From: Harmothoe impar
Taxonomy: Eukaryota; Annelida; Polychaeta; Phyllodocida; Polynoidae
Direction of reading: 5' to 3'
Assembly (NCBI GenBank): GCA_947462335.1
Contig: OX381721.1
Span: 33,036,303-33,100,302, forward strand
Length of the DNA: 64,000 nt
Shown here piece by piece: positions 33,801 to 42,689 of this stretch. The notes under the pieces were generated by a model. It did not search any database. It was not told the DNA's origin and saw only the letters and a list, made by a program, of their open reading frames with translations. Every line of letters starts with the position of its first letter. Position 1 is the first letter of the stretch. A program made the position numbers and the translations under genes.

Positions 33801-35066
33801 GCTCATTTTGGCAGGAAACGGACTTTTGACAAACTCGCGAGGAGATATTACTGGCCTGGGATGTCTAAGGACGTAATACGTTGGTTGAGTGAATGCCCAA
33901 CGTGTTGCCTGGTGAAGCCGGGCCCTGGGAAAGGTAAAACATCTCTCAGACAAGAACTGTTCGGAGTCAGATTTGCGAGGATAGCCATTGACATAATCAC
34001 TGGCTTCCAGACAACTCCAAACTCCAACGTGTGCATGATGGTGGTACAAGACTACTATTCAAAGTACGTGAAGGTGATCCCAATGAAGGATCACACGGCA
34101 TTAACTTGCGCACAAGCTTTGGTTGAGGAGTGGGTACTAACATTTGGCGCACCTCTCATGTTACATTCAGACCAGGGTAGGGAGTTTGAATCGCGTCTCT
34201 TTCAGGGGATGCTGGAAGAATTAGCCATAGTTAAGACACGCACTAATCCGTACCGACCGCAGTCGGATGGGATGGTTGAGAGATTCAACCGCACGTTGAT
34301 TCAGGGGCTGACCACGCTGGTTAATTCTAATCAGGATGACTGGGATACGTTTTCCCAGTATGTGGCTCATGCATACAACGGTACGGTGCATGCTTCAACT
34401 GGCTGCACTCCTAACAGCCTGGTATTTGGATCTGAGATCATAATGCCTGCAGATTTGGTCTTTGGCAGTGTACTGCGGAGAAAGGATGTCCCATGCCGAG
34501 TGGCATTTGCGGAATCCCTGCGCAGAGAATTGCGGGAAGGCTATGCATTGGTGAGAGGCCATTTGAAGAAAGCGGCCATCCATCAGAAAGTAGGGTATGA
34601 TACAGGCTTGAGAGAGAGGAAGTATGTAGTTGGACAAAAGGTGGTGAGATTGAAACCACCTGTACATGGAAAAATCTCGAAGGGTTGGGATGGGCCATTT
34701 GAAGTGACAAAAGTAATATCGGATGTTACTGTGTTATTGAAAAATGTGAAAGGCAAGATTGTTGCAGGCCATGTAGATCGCCTGAAGCCTTGGCTAGGTC
34801 GCCGGCCCGGCGATGAGAATGAGCCTTTGGTAGAAGTGCCAATGCCCCAACCCAGGTGGGTGCGTAAAACACAGGTTACAGCACCCCCGCCTACAAAGAA
34901 GACTAGAAAAGCAACGCCAGCTAGAAAAGTCGATGGTAGGAAGAAGAAGAAGAAGTTAGTTACTGAAAAGGAAACTAGAGAGGTTCCTACAGTAATTAAG
35001 AAGAAGAAACCCCAAGGACCCATACGTAGAAGTGCTCGTATAGCGGGTCGAGGTGCTGTTACGTGA
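30837..35066 (+). CDS. pol: pol polyprotein of E2: protease, RT, RNase H, integrase
   Basis: The frame is open from 30813, -1 relative to gag, and contains no ATG until just after the protease active site, so it must be made as Gag-Pol by frameshift. Counting from 30837: protease DTGAS at D137; RT with MPFGLCNAPATFE and YLDD at 584-587; RNase H D738 and D740 (DTDASN), KRELLA and RTDHSSLRWLL; a C-x4-C-x2-C-x2-H cluster starting at 33420; integrase zinc motif H985-x4-H990-x29-C1020-x2-C1023; integrase catalytic D1052, D1112 and E1148 (D-x35-E); a GPF motif at 1286-1288; and a Lys/Arg-rich tail ending in RRSARIAGRG. There is no chromodomain. All catalytic residues are present and no stop interrupts it, so the enzyme set looks functional. 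Confidence 0.96.
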   Translation, partial: LTGVVVDDKITTPPVIVKGTVRGESKDSTSWEPLGLAAPESDPPGGDGPQGTDENGVEDLAHLDTVRRIELAEEVERFCASRLKPDDPIVKFLNSRGYDLGGEAGIQRFALQPSPLQGKRWYLPVQIQGCLGEFLIDTGASHSMMGHHFFKKLAGLSTNPVGSGSVRSADGSHMRTHGRQVIPFWVNQHSFVVSTTVAELTDEGILGVDFCSLYGAVLDSVTGELTLRYPQEMKVQCVLRRISGVSSVSQTVRIPPRHVCNVVVYCREMEFDRMGVVEPNQQHLSKLGLVSTSALVQSSRRTVVPVSNMTFQDVYLEKGTTFGDVTYADVVGRADSPEVELAVKRAVEIGALDPSAMPVVLQDTGEQDRKEGYGLPLHLLPLVTDSHLETEEDKQSLAQLLCENADLFSAPGEQLGRTDRVTHRIDTGSSPPLRLPYRRLPLSKKQALEDEVDKMLGEGIIRPSDSPWASPVVMVTKKDGTCRFCIDYRRLNGITRKNAYPLPRIDESLDSLGGNHWFSTLDLQSGYWQIGMHPEDKEKTAFTTHRGLFEFNVMPFGLCNAPATFENMMETMLRGLLWKNCLVYLDDIIVFGKTREECLSNLNKVMDRLRSYNLRLKAKKCKFFRQSVEYLGRIVSGTGISADPGKLEAVANWATPKDQKEVRSFLGFCSYYRDFIPGFAEVSAPLQALVVGKRKGMLKLPPFIWTELAGQAFQKLKELFTVTPVLSYPTEGDQFILDTDASNDSIGAVLSQVQEGREVPLAFASNSLSKTQRNYCTTKRELLAIVVYTKKFRHYLYGGNFILRTDHSSLRWLLNFKEADGMMGRWISALSELGIENTQIQHRSGVKHVNADCLSRRPIRRCARMDCEDCGIHNALVAPIMNFDPAWEENLVFWSAESILEAQQDDDGINMIRNLILERAARPVRPALSLECVEVRNLVGQWSQLVVRDGLLCRWKTLEGKARRRLQIVLPASLRWEVFEFFHGHQTSAHFGRKRTFDKLARRYYWPGMSKDVIRWLSECPTCCLVKPGPGKGKTSLRQELFGVRFARIAIDIITGFQTTPNSNVCMMVVQDYYSKYVKVIPMKDHTALTCAQALVEEWVLTFGAPLMLHSDQGREFESRLFQGMLEELAIVKTRTNPYRPQSDGMVERFNRTLIQGLTTLVNSNQDDWDTFSQYVAHAYNGTVHASTGCTPNSLVFGSEIIMPADLVFGSVLRRKDVPCRVAFAESLRRELREGYALVRGHLKKAAIHQKVGYDTGLRERKYVVGQKVVRLKPPVHGKISKGWDGPFEVTKVISDVTVLLKNVKGKIVAGHVDRLKPWLGRRPGDENEPLVEVPMPQPRWVRKTQVTAPPPTKKTRKATPARKVDGRKKKKKLVTEKETREVPTVIKKKKPQGPIRRSARIAGRGAVT

Positions 35067-36012
35067 GAGCGGCGGGGCTGGGTTTGTTTGTTGTGGTTAC
35101 CCGAAATAGTTCGGGTCTCCAAGGACTTACCCGGTAAACCCCGGAAAGTTGCGTAACTGGTGCTGATTGTCAAAAACACAACGAGAAATACCGGATTTTA
35201 TTCTTTAGTCTTTGTGACAGGAATAATGGTGAAATTGACCAGTAGATGGCATTGGGGTACCCAACGTTCTGCTTTACTAAAGTTAGTTTTGAATGTTTAC
35301 ATGCTATGGTCTGTGAGTTGGTTTCCCATTTAGTACTTGTCGTGATGGTTTCGGATTAGAATCCAATCAAACCTAGTCAGTAATTTTTCTAAGGATAATA
35401 TGAGGATCCTAATACGAAATATTATGTGGAAAGTACGGGTGTAAAACTCGTTACAACAACATGAGAAAAGGGACTCATACGTATTCCGAATTTGTTCGGA
35501 CAACCAAAGAAATTTACTTTGACACGTATTTTTTTATAATGTTTGTTTAAAACAGCGTTCTGAAAGTTCATAAGCTACAAATGAGACAGCCGTGACGAAC
35601 TGAAGAATTGCTATTACTTGAAATGATGTGCAAAAATACAATCCGAGAAAACCCGGCGAAGATTGCAACTACTACGCAGTTAACTCCGCCACCCGGTTTT
35701 CTTCGGATAATATCGGATAACTTCTTCGGGAAGGGCTATCCGGTACCCGTGATCCTTTGCGCTTGGGTGCGCACGCATGCTGGTTTGGCGCGGAAAGCGT
35801 CAGTCCTGCACATACCGTTGGAGAGGGTGGATGCGAAGGCACCTCTCTCCGCGTATGTAACACCGGTTAGAACATCTACATGTGAGGGAGAGAGGAGACA
35901 CTAAAGTGAGGTAGTACAGGAGGACACATTTGTAACAATTTTCCTGATTTTACTACTCATTTAAGCTCATTTTAAGAGTGGGCTCCTCTGGGCCGCCCTC
36001 TGTGTAGTTATC
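35067..36012 (+). other. Inter-ORF region of E2 with candidate splice acceptor
   Basis: About 0.95 kb between pol and the third ORF with no convincing coding content. The last 25 nt are pyrimidine-rich (CTCCTCTGGG, CCGCCCTC) and end in TGTGTAG at 36001-36007, five nt before the ATG at 36013. This is a plausible 3' splice site. Confidence 0.55.
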
Positions 36013-39000
36013 ATGGCGGATAACTATCCGTCGGGAGACTCCCATAGAAGGAGTCACTCGACGGAAGTTTCCCCTCTGTCGCAGGAACAGAGAGAGTTGT
36101 TAGCTTTGGGGGACCTGGAGTCAACAGCTCCGGTCGAGTATGATCTTCCAAAACGATTTCGGGAGGCAGATTTACCTAAATTTGTGTATCATCCACCAGC
36201 TAAGATGAAGAATAGGGGTGTGAAACGCCGAAATCACAGTAATATCTCTGAGATAAGGAAAGCTGAAAAGGTTAAAACCACACAGTATCTCCTAGCTCGG
36301 GGAGAACATGTTAAGAAACTGGTAGATATGGGTTTATCAGTGGCGCAAGCTAGGGGGTTCGTGTCAGGGCCGGGGTTAAAAGGACTCGAGGCCGGGGGAT
36401 TTCCCTTGTTCCAGGTTGGGAATATTGCGTCACCACCTACTTCGGGAGTGGCCCGGACTGACCCGAATATGCCCGGGATACCGGTGTACCCGGTCAGTGA
36501 CGTGCCAGTGGGTGCTCCGTGGGGTGCTATGTCGTATGACCGTGCGGATGGTTTACATCCGGTGCATGGTAACTTTGTACCCGATTGGGATGCCCCTGCA
36601 CAGTCAACTCCGGAACGTATTCCAATTATGGCAGTAATGCAGTTAGCAGCGAAATTTGAGAAATTTAAGCCGGATGCAGTGATTCCCGGGAGTAAGATAT
36701 GCAGGGGGGCATACATCCAAGAGTTGGACAAATTCAACGAGAAGAAATGTACTAAACTATTCAGACCTCCTTCCGATAATTCTAAGTCCAGACCCTATAC
36801 AGGAGAGGTTACTGGGGAGATAGGGAGCCGAGCTAGGCTACCATCCTACGAAGATACAGAGAGGGATATGGAGTTCTGGTTAGAGCATGCTAGTTCAGGG
36901 GCACATCAAGCTTACAAGTTCTGGGATGAGGTTATAAAGCAAAGTATGGGGACATACAGGGCTGCCGACCTCTCCAACGAAGATAGAGACCGGTTGAAAT
37001 GGGCGTGGATGACATTTGTCCCGCCAGGTATGCCTACTTATAAACCTGGTAGAGGTTGGAGAATAGGTTCGGGGCAATGCCCATTCAATGAGTGTATGGA
37101 TAGAAATCCAATAGCTGAGTATCTGGACCTGTACCAGTTCGCACGACATCTAGTGGAGTTCCACGCGCACTCCAAAATGATGTGGCAGTGCCGGGCCAGG
37201 CCTAATCGCTCAGGTAAATGTATGAAAGATGGTGAACCTTTCAGCACATCTAGAAAGGGTTGTATGGTAAGGCATTTAGTGGATGTACACCATATGAAGG
37301 CTGAAACTGCCATGTCCAATCTAGATATTCTCGAGAATAGTCCGGAGGCCTTAGGACTCACGGACAGAGAAAAGTGTGTGAGGGTACCACAGGGGTTGGC
37401 ATACACCTTAGTGTTTAACCATAACCCGAGAAGGTTGTGGTTGAATCGAAAGGCGTGGCCATACTACCTTCAGGACTTTCCAGAGAAAGCCTCTGATTAT
37501 CGTAGTAAAATGGAATTGGCCACTCCGCCTAAAGGTAAAATGCTGTCTGAAGGTAAAACTGTGGACCATGGAGTGTACACTCCTGTCTCGGTTACCTTAG
37601 GAGAGATGCGGACCACAGGTTCAGAGGAGTCCTCAGCTTCTGCTGGGTTGGACTCATCACCTGACGGCCGATCTACCCCAACCAAAAGACGTGCTCCGGG
37701 GTCTTCCTGTGGGTTTAGTAGGAACACTACTGAATCCAACAAGGAGGGCTCTGGCGGAACTTTACCGAGGGTTGCTGTTAGCCCAAGGCTAGCCTTAGAA
37801 GAGAAAATGGTAAATGACCTGTTGGCTTCTCCTGTAGAGGAGGAGGAGGACTGTGTATTTGTGGGAGAGGAGGTAATACCTCCTACCACAATCTCTGAAG
37901 CTAGAGGGAACCCGGGAGTGTCAAGGAAGATATTAAAGACAGAAAATACTTCTACTGATAGTCAAGGGTATGTAACAGGGAAGATAGAGTCAGTAAGTGG
38001 GAAGGAGGATTCCAAATCTAAAATGACCTATAGAACGATTGATTTCCAATCTGAGGGAGATGATTGGGTGGATCAAAAATTCACCCCACCCGCAGGCAGG
38101 GTTCAATCTAGTAAAATAGAGATGAGGAAGGAACAGGAGATTGGTCGTAGACTATCCTCCGTTCCATCACCATCTACCTGTATGGGGGCTCTCTCACTAA
38201 ACTCTCCATTATCTGGAGTGGGTGAGGAAGATATCTCTTTGGAGTCGGTCCCTCTGCCTAAGCTGACTGGTGATATTGATCACCCTGAGAATGTAAGTAT
38301 CAGGAATCTTCTGAAAGAACAGTATGTCACTGGACTGAAAAGTTCATTTGACACACTGGATCTCGCTTGTCAACTAGCTCTGCAAGGAGCTAGGGCTCAA
38401 GCTGAGCAATTGGTAAAAGAAAGTCGTTTGGCCGAATTAGAGAAAGTGGAGACTGCTAAAGCAGAACTCCTATCTAAAATGTCCAAAATGACTGAGGAGA
38501 ATGAAGCCCTCAAAAGACAGTTGGGACAACGAGATGACATGGTAGCAACCTCTAGCAGAATAGTAGATGATTTGAGATTGAACATTGAAAAATCTCGTAT
38601 GGAAAGTCAATTTTTAATTGATGATCTCAAAGTCAAGTTGGATCGCAGTAAGGATATGGTCAGTTCTGCTGAACATAAGCTAACTGCTGCCAGGACTGAA
38701 ATAAGTCTAAAAACCATAGTTATTCGGAAGTTGGAACACGAAATTGGTGGTCTAACAGAAGAATTTTCTAGCTATAAAAAGGAAGCTCAGCAGAACGATG
38801 ACTTCTATGAGGAGTTGGCTGAGTTCTTTGAGGATTGCTATGAGATACCATTGTCAAGTTGGTACGACGAGAGTGTGTACAGGGTTGAACGGGGTTCCGC
38901 CCCTCTTCCCTTAGGATTTGACGGTGATGCATACGCACAAAGGTTGAGAGCCGACTCCAGGGCTAGTAATACCCCTAGGAGTCCTCCACCTCCATCTACA

Positions 39001-39849
39001 GAAGATGAGACGCACCTGGCCGACTGCAGTTACGTGGCTGCCACCTCCATGGCCTGTGGGTCATCGGAGTTGGTTCCTGTGACGTCTGTTCCTAAGACGT
39101 CCGTGGCTGTGACGTCTGTTCCGGTGTCACCTGTTCCTGTAACGTCCGTTGCTGTGGCGTCTGTTCCGGTGTCACCCGTTCCTGTGACGTCTGTGGCTGT
39201 GACGTCTGTCCCTGTGTCACCAGTCTCGGTGACACCTGTTGCTGTGACGTCTACCTCTGTGTCGTCTGATGCTAAGACGATGCAGTATACTACCATGGGG
39301 GTGGACACAACCGTGTCTTCCTTTGAGACTATGGATACTCCAGCCGGGGTGTCCACTCTAGCGAGGATGGTGGTGAATGAACTGCAGACAGAGTCACATA
39401 ACTCGACTCCTGTCTCAACACCAATACTCGACACCACCTCTTGTCAGTCACCGTACCAGATAACGGAAAGTGAGACTAGAGAGGCGGTTCAGATACTGAT
39501 GGAGCTGAACGATGCAATTGCAGAGGCTGACTTACGTCTGTCTATCCGTGATGCTGAGGCGCTTATGGCTCCTGAAAACGAACTCGAACAATCCATGATG
39601 GTGGATCCTCCAATGGACCTACCTGTGACGACTGGTTCTATGTCTGGGAACCATCGTCCATCTACCCTGGACATTCCTGTACCCATGGCGAGTGTAGCTA
39701 TGGGTGCTCAAATGCATGGTCCTAACCCTGACGCTTCGCAGCTAGGGTTTGGGATGGACATATCCATTGAGATGAGTGACAATCGACCTAGTGAATGTAT
39801 GTCTCCAGTGTCCAGAAACGAAGAACTTTTGCTGAGTGGCGAGTCATAA
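36013..39849 (+). CDS. Third ORF of E2: 1278-aa protein of unknown function in env position
   Basis: I do not recognise this protein. The start ATG has A at -3 and G at +4. Seen in order: a basic, disordered N-terminus (1-130); a Pro/Gly-rich stretch; a globular-looking part with Trp and Cys (about 280-480) holding two CCHH modules, C356-x4-C361-x17-H379-x4-H384 and C393-x9-C403-x17-H421-x4-H426; a long acidic/Ser-rich region; a coiled coil at about 790-930; an acidic patch; 13 tandem pentapeptides of VPVTS type (1021-1085); and an acidic Met-rich C-terminus. There is no signal peptide, membrane segment or furin-like site, so it does not look like an envelope protein. The intact frame, inside an element with identical LTRs, argues that it is expressed, probably from a spliced RNA. 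A nucleic-acid binding or particle/nuclear accessory role is inference only. Confidence 0.9.
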   Translation: MADNYPSGDSHRRSHSTEVSPLSQEQRELLALGDLESTAPVEYDLPKRFREADLPKFVYHPPAKMKNRGVKRRNHSNISEIRKAEKVKTTQYLLARGEHVKKLVDMGLSVAQARGFVSGPGLKGLEAGGFPLFQVGNIASPPTSGVARTDPNMPGIPVYPVSDVPVGAPWGAMSYDRADGLHPVHGNFVPDWDAPAQSTPERIPIMAVMQLAAKFEKFKPDAVIPGSKICRGAYIQELDKFNEKKCTKLFRPPSDNSKSRPYTGEVTGEIGSRARLPSYEDTERDMEFWLEHASSGAHQAYKFWDEVIKQSMGTYRAADLSNEDRDRLKWAWMTFVPPGMPTYKPGRGWRIGSGQCPFNECMDRNPIAEYLDLYQFARHLVEFHAHSKMMWQCRARPNRSGKCMKDGEPFSTSRKGCMVRHLVDVHHMKAETAMSNLDILENSPEALGLTDREKCVRVPQGLAYTLVFNHNPRRLWLNRKAWPYYLQDFPEKASDYRSKMELATPPKGKMLSEGKTVDHGVYTPVSVTLGEMRTTGSEESSASAGLDSSPDGRSTPTKRRAPGSSCGFSRNTTESNKEGSGGTLPRVAVSPRLALEEKMVNDLLASPVEEEEDCVFVGEEVIPPTTISEARGNPGVSRKILKTENTSTDSQGYVTGKIESVSGKEDSKSKMTYRTIDFQSEGDDWVDQKFTPPAGRVQSSKIEMRKEQEIGRRLSSVPSPSTCMGALSLNSPLSGVGEEDISLESVPLPKLTGDIDHPENVSIRNLLKEQYVTGLKSSFDTLDLACQLALQGARAQAEQLVKESRLAELEKVETAKAELLSKMSKMTEENEALKRQLGQRDDMVATSSRIVDDLRLNIEKSRMESQFLIDDLKVKLDRSKDMVSSAEHKLTAARTEISLKTIVIRKLEHEIGGLTEEFSSYKKEAQQNDDFYEELAEFFEDCYEIPLSSWYDESVYRVERGSAPLPLGFDGDAYAQRLRADSRASNTPRSPPPPSTEDETHLADCSYVAATSMACGSSELVPVTSVPKTSVAVTSVPVSPVPVTSVAVASVPVSPVPVTSVAVTSVPVSPVSVTPVAVTSTSVSSDAKTMQYTTMGVDTTVSSFETMDTPAGVSTLARMVVNELQTESHNSTPVSTPILDTTSCQSPYQITESETREAVQILMELNDAIAEADLRLSIRDAEALMAPENELEQSMMVDPPMDLPVTTGSMSGNHRPSTLDIPVPMASVAMGAQMHGPNPDASQLGFGMDISIEMSDNRPSECMSPVSRNEELLLSGES

Positions 39850-41340
39850 AAACATTCCCAGTTGCAGCATATATGGAACCTCTACCATGTGTCGTCATCA
39901 AGGTTGAACTTTTGCAGTAGTGGGGTTGTTAGTACACCACGGATCATATGATGCTTTATACCATAGACTATAAGTCACAAGATGACTAGATAGATATATA
40001 TATATATTTATAAAAGACTGAGATGACAGGAACAGTGGATCATTATCACCTATTTATGAAAAGACTTTGATATGATCTAGGTTTGCAGTTATCGCTATAT
40101 ATGAAACTGTTAAAACCATCACCAAAGAGTGTTCTATATTTTTTTTGCCATAAGACAGTATTTGTGAAACGGGTTCTGTTTGAGTTGATGACATGTGCTA
40201 TAGGTATGATTATTGTATGCCGATTGTGATACTCTGATTTAACCGTCCAATAAGTAAAGGTATGAGGGACTGGATCCTGATGATACCTACTGAGATGAAA
40301 AGTTGCTTGACTACATTCGTACTACGTGTAGATCTGTGGTAATAACATATCAATGAACCTGAAAAACGCAAAATTTATTCAGGTACTGAGAGTGGAAATT
40401 GCGTAAGTTGTTATGGAGATCTGTAGGCTCCCGTTGATTACTTTCAGAAGGAAGGTATCGAGTGAGGAGCCGGGTCATTCTATTTTTCAGCTTGCTGCGT
40501 TTTTGATCTTTGAACTAAGTGTGGAGACTAATTCTCCCCGAATCGTTGAAATATGTTACGCCAACACTAGATCTGATTGCTTACAGTATTCCTATATGGA
40601 GAATGTCACTTGTGTTATTGTGTGAAGACACCCATGTGACCATGGTGCATAAGGTTTTGGAGACCTTGATTGGATTGAAAACTGCATTTACCGGATCTAC
40701 GCTATATGTTCATTTATTCCAAAAATATTGATCTTTCAAACCTTACTCTGGCACGTAAAGCGAGTGAGTCTATTCAAATAGACGGGTTGGGTCAAGGTTT
40801 ACTATAAAGTCGACACTTGCCACCTTTTTTGTTTCCAATATGTCTTGTACTAAAACTTGGTAACTTTTAAGGAGAAGTGCTCATATTTGATCTGTATGTA
40901 TACGATACCTGTTGTAACAAATCGTTTTCGATGAGACATGGTTAGTATGCGATAAATATGTCTTGAAGGTTTTATATATTTTTTTTTATGATATATAGTC
41001 AAGTTTGTTTTATAGGGCTTGACTGGCTGTGTGGAGTTTATCCTCTTAGTCCCATAAATCATGACTGTTATTGAAGGATTATACTCGATTATTGTGTAAC
41101 TGGATCCTGATGGTTGATATGATTGACGTTAATATCAAAAAGGATGAATACATATCTATGATACCCAAGAAATATATTAGTGGTTCTAGTAGAAAGAGTT
41201 ACGCTTGCCTCCACTATGTATATGTTTGGAGACAATATATTTGTTTTTTGGGTTGTTTGGAGATAAAATTTGTCATTTGTATTAAGGTAGTATAATAATA
41301 CTGCACTTAGTGCTGCTATTTAGACGCTGTGATATTGTCT
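39850..41340 (+). other. Non-coding 3' region of E2
   Basis: About 1.5 kb, AT-rich, between the third ORF and the polypurine tract. Only short ORFs, none with a recognisable domain. Such length is unusual for a retrotransposon 3' region and may hold RNA signals. Confidence 0.6.
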
Positions 41341-41349
41341 GAAGGGGGG
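41341..41349 (+). other. Polypurine tract of E2
   Basis: GAAGGGGGG followed by TAG and then the LTR TGTAG. It is the expected primer for plus-strand DNA synthesis. Confidence 0.8.
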
Positions 41350-41352
41350 TAG

Positions 41353-42130
41353 TGTAGTGGGTCGCCGCTGTACTATTTCTAGGGAACCAGTTGGAGTTAT
41401 ATTTGGTATATGTGTTGTCGTGTATCCAGGCCGCACTCCTGTCTACTGCCGAGTATAAGGTTATATAAGCCCACCTGAGGAATGGTGGAGCGCGGCCTGG
41501 TTATGTGCATTGAGCCGTGACCGCCACGTGTCACCCGACATATCTCGGGTACAGTGTCGGCTCGGATGCACCGGCGCGTGGTTACCCGGAGTTCCTCGGG
41601 AACTCAAGTGTTTACGAGTAATGGAGAGAATTACATAACGACCAGTACATAAGACCTGGAGTTCTGCTAATCGGGGACCCAGTCTTGCTGCGCACTTCGG
41701 CCAGCTTGGCTGCTCCACAACAGAGCTTCCCCGAACTCTGTTGTACCTTTTAGGCCTAGTCCTGTCGCTGCTTCCACCTTGGTCACCCTGCGTCTTTCTC
41801 TGTTCTACCCTCTGGGGGAACTAGAGGAGATAGACGCACTGGTGTACAACTCCGGGTACAGAACTCCCTACGGGGGAGTCTGTCCCAAGAGGAGTTAACC
41901 AAGATGGAAGAGAGCATTGGAACTCGGGAACTATGTACTAGACCGTGAGCGTATACCTCCTGTATGTTCATATGACCACTGGTGTTCAGAAGCCTATTTG
42001 ATTATTGCTATCCGTCTGTATGATTACGAGCCGTCTGTCAGAATGAATAAAGTGTAATTTCTGAACAACCTATTTTCGAATCTGGAGTTTTTCATAGCAG
42101 ATGTCTATCTTAGAATAGCCAACAGCTACA
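41353..42130 (+). repeat. 3' LTR of E2
   Basis: 778 bp, read side by side with 27087-27864 without finding a difference. It supplies the polyadenylation hexamer at 42046-42051. Confidence 0.95.
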
Positions 42131-42689
42131 ATACAAATAAACGTAATGTATACACCTCCTAAAACCTTTCCAGCCAAGTTATTTGAATACTCATCACTGT
42201 ATGTCCATATGAGTTGAGTACATTTTATCCGATCTTTGCCTAATATATTTACCATCAACAGATAACGTAGTGCGGCCTGTTACAATACCTGATATCATCA
42301 CAGAAAACAGTGTAACCACCCTCACTGATACTACAGACTTTATCAGCTATCCAGTCATTGTCTAGTATTGTTATTTGGTCCTATAGACAAGGGATGGCTG
42401 CCCAATATTGCGGACCACCCTATGAAATTGAAACTGAGCAAAAAAGGATAGATACAGCTCTGCATTGGCTTTACATAAATTGAGGCAGCAGTCGTGATAT
42501 ACACTGTGTACTCCATCTCCTATCAAATAGTCTGCTGTTGCCTAACTGTACCATTAGCCATGACTACTGTACTAATAACAATGTGAAGATAAGAATACAA
42601 TTCAGTTTTAACATTAAAATGCTTTAAAATTAATTGAGGCAATAGTTCTACATGTAACAGGTCCACAGTGCTCAATTTTGTTCAGCTTT
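42131..42689. other. Gene-free interval
   Basis: Host DNA flanking E2. No gene or bounded repeat recognised. Confidence 0.45.

Larger units (their letters stand above)
27087..42130 (+). mobile_element. Complete 15-kb Ty3/Gypsy-type LTR retrotransposon E2 with a third ORF
   Basis: Order: 5' LTR, 1-nt spacer, tRNA-His-like primer site, leader with splice donor, gag, pol in -1 frame, about 0.95 kb, a third ORF of 1278 codons, 1.5 kb non-coding, polypurine tract, 3' LTR. The LTRs start TGTAG and end CTACA and appear identical over 778 bp with a constant offset of 14266. All three ORFs are free of internal stops. At 15,044 bp it is about twice the length of usual animal Gypsy elements. The flanks ATAG (left) and ATAC (right) match at only 3 of 4 bases, so the target duplication is not clean. 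Confidence 0.95.

Noticed and set aside
36013..39849. Third ORF as a retroviral env
   Set aside because: No signal peptide, transmembrane segment, cleavage site or cysteine-rich ectodomain pattern; the protein looks soluble with CCHH modules and a coiled coil.
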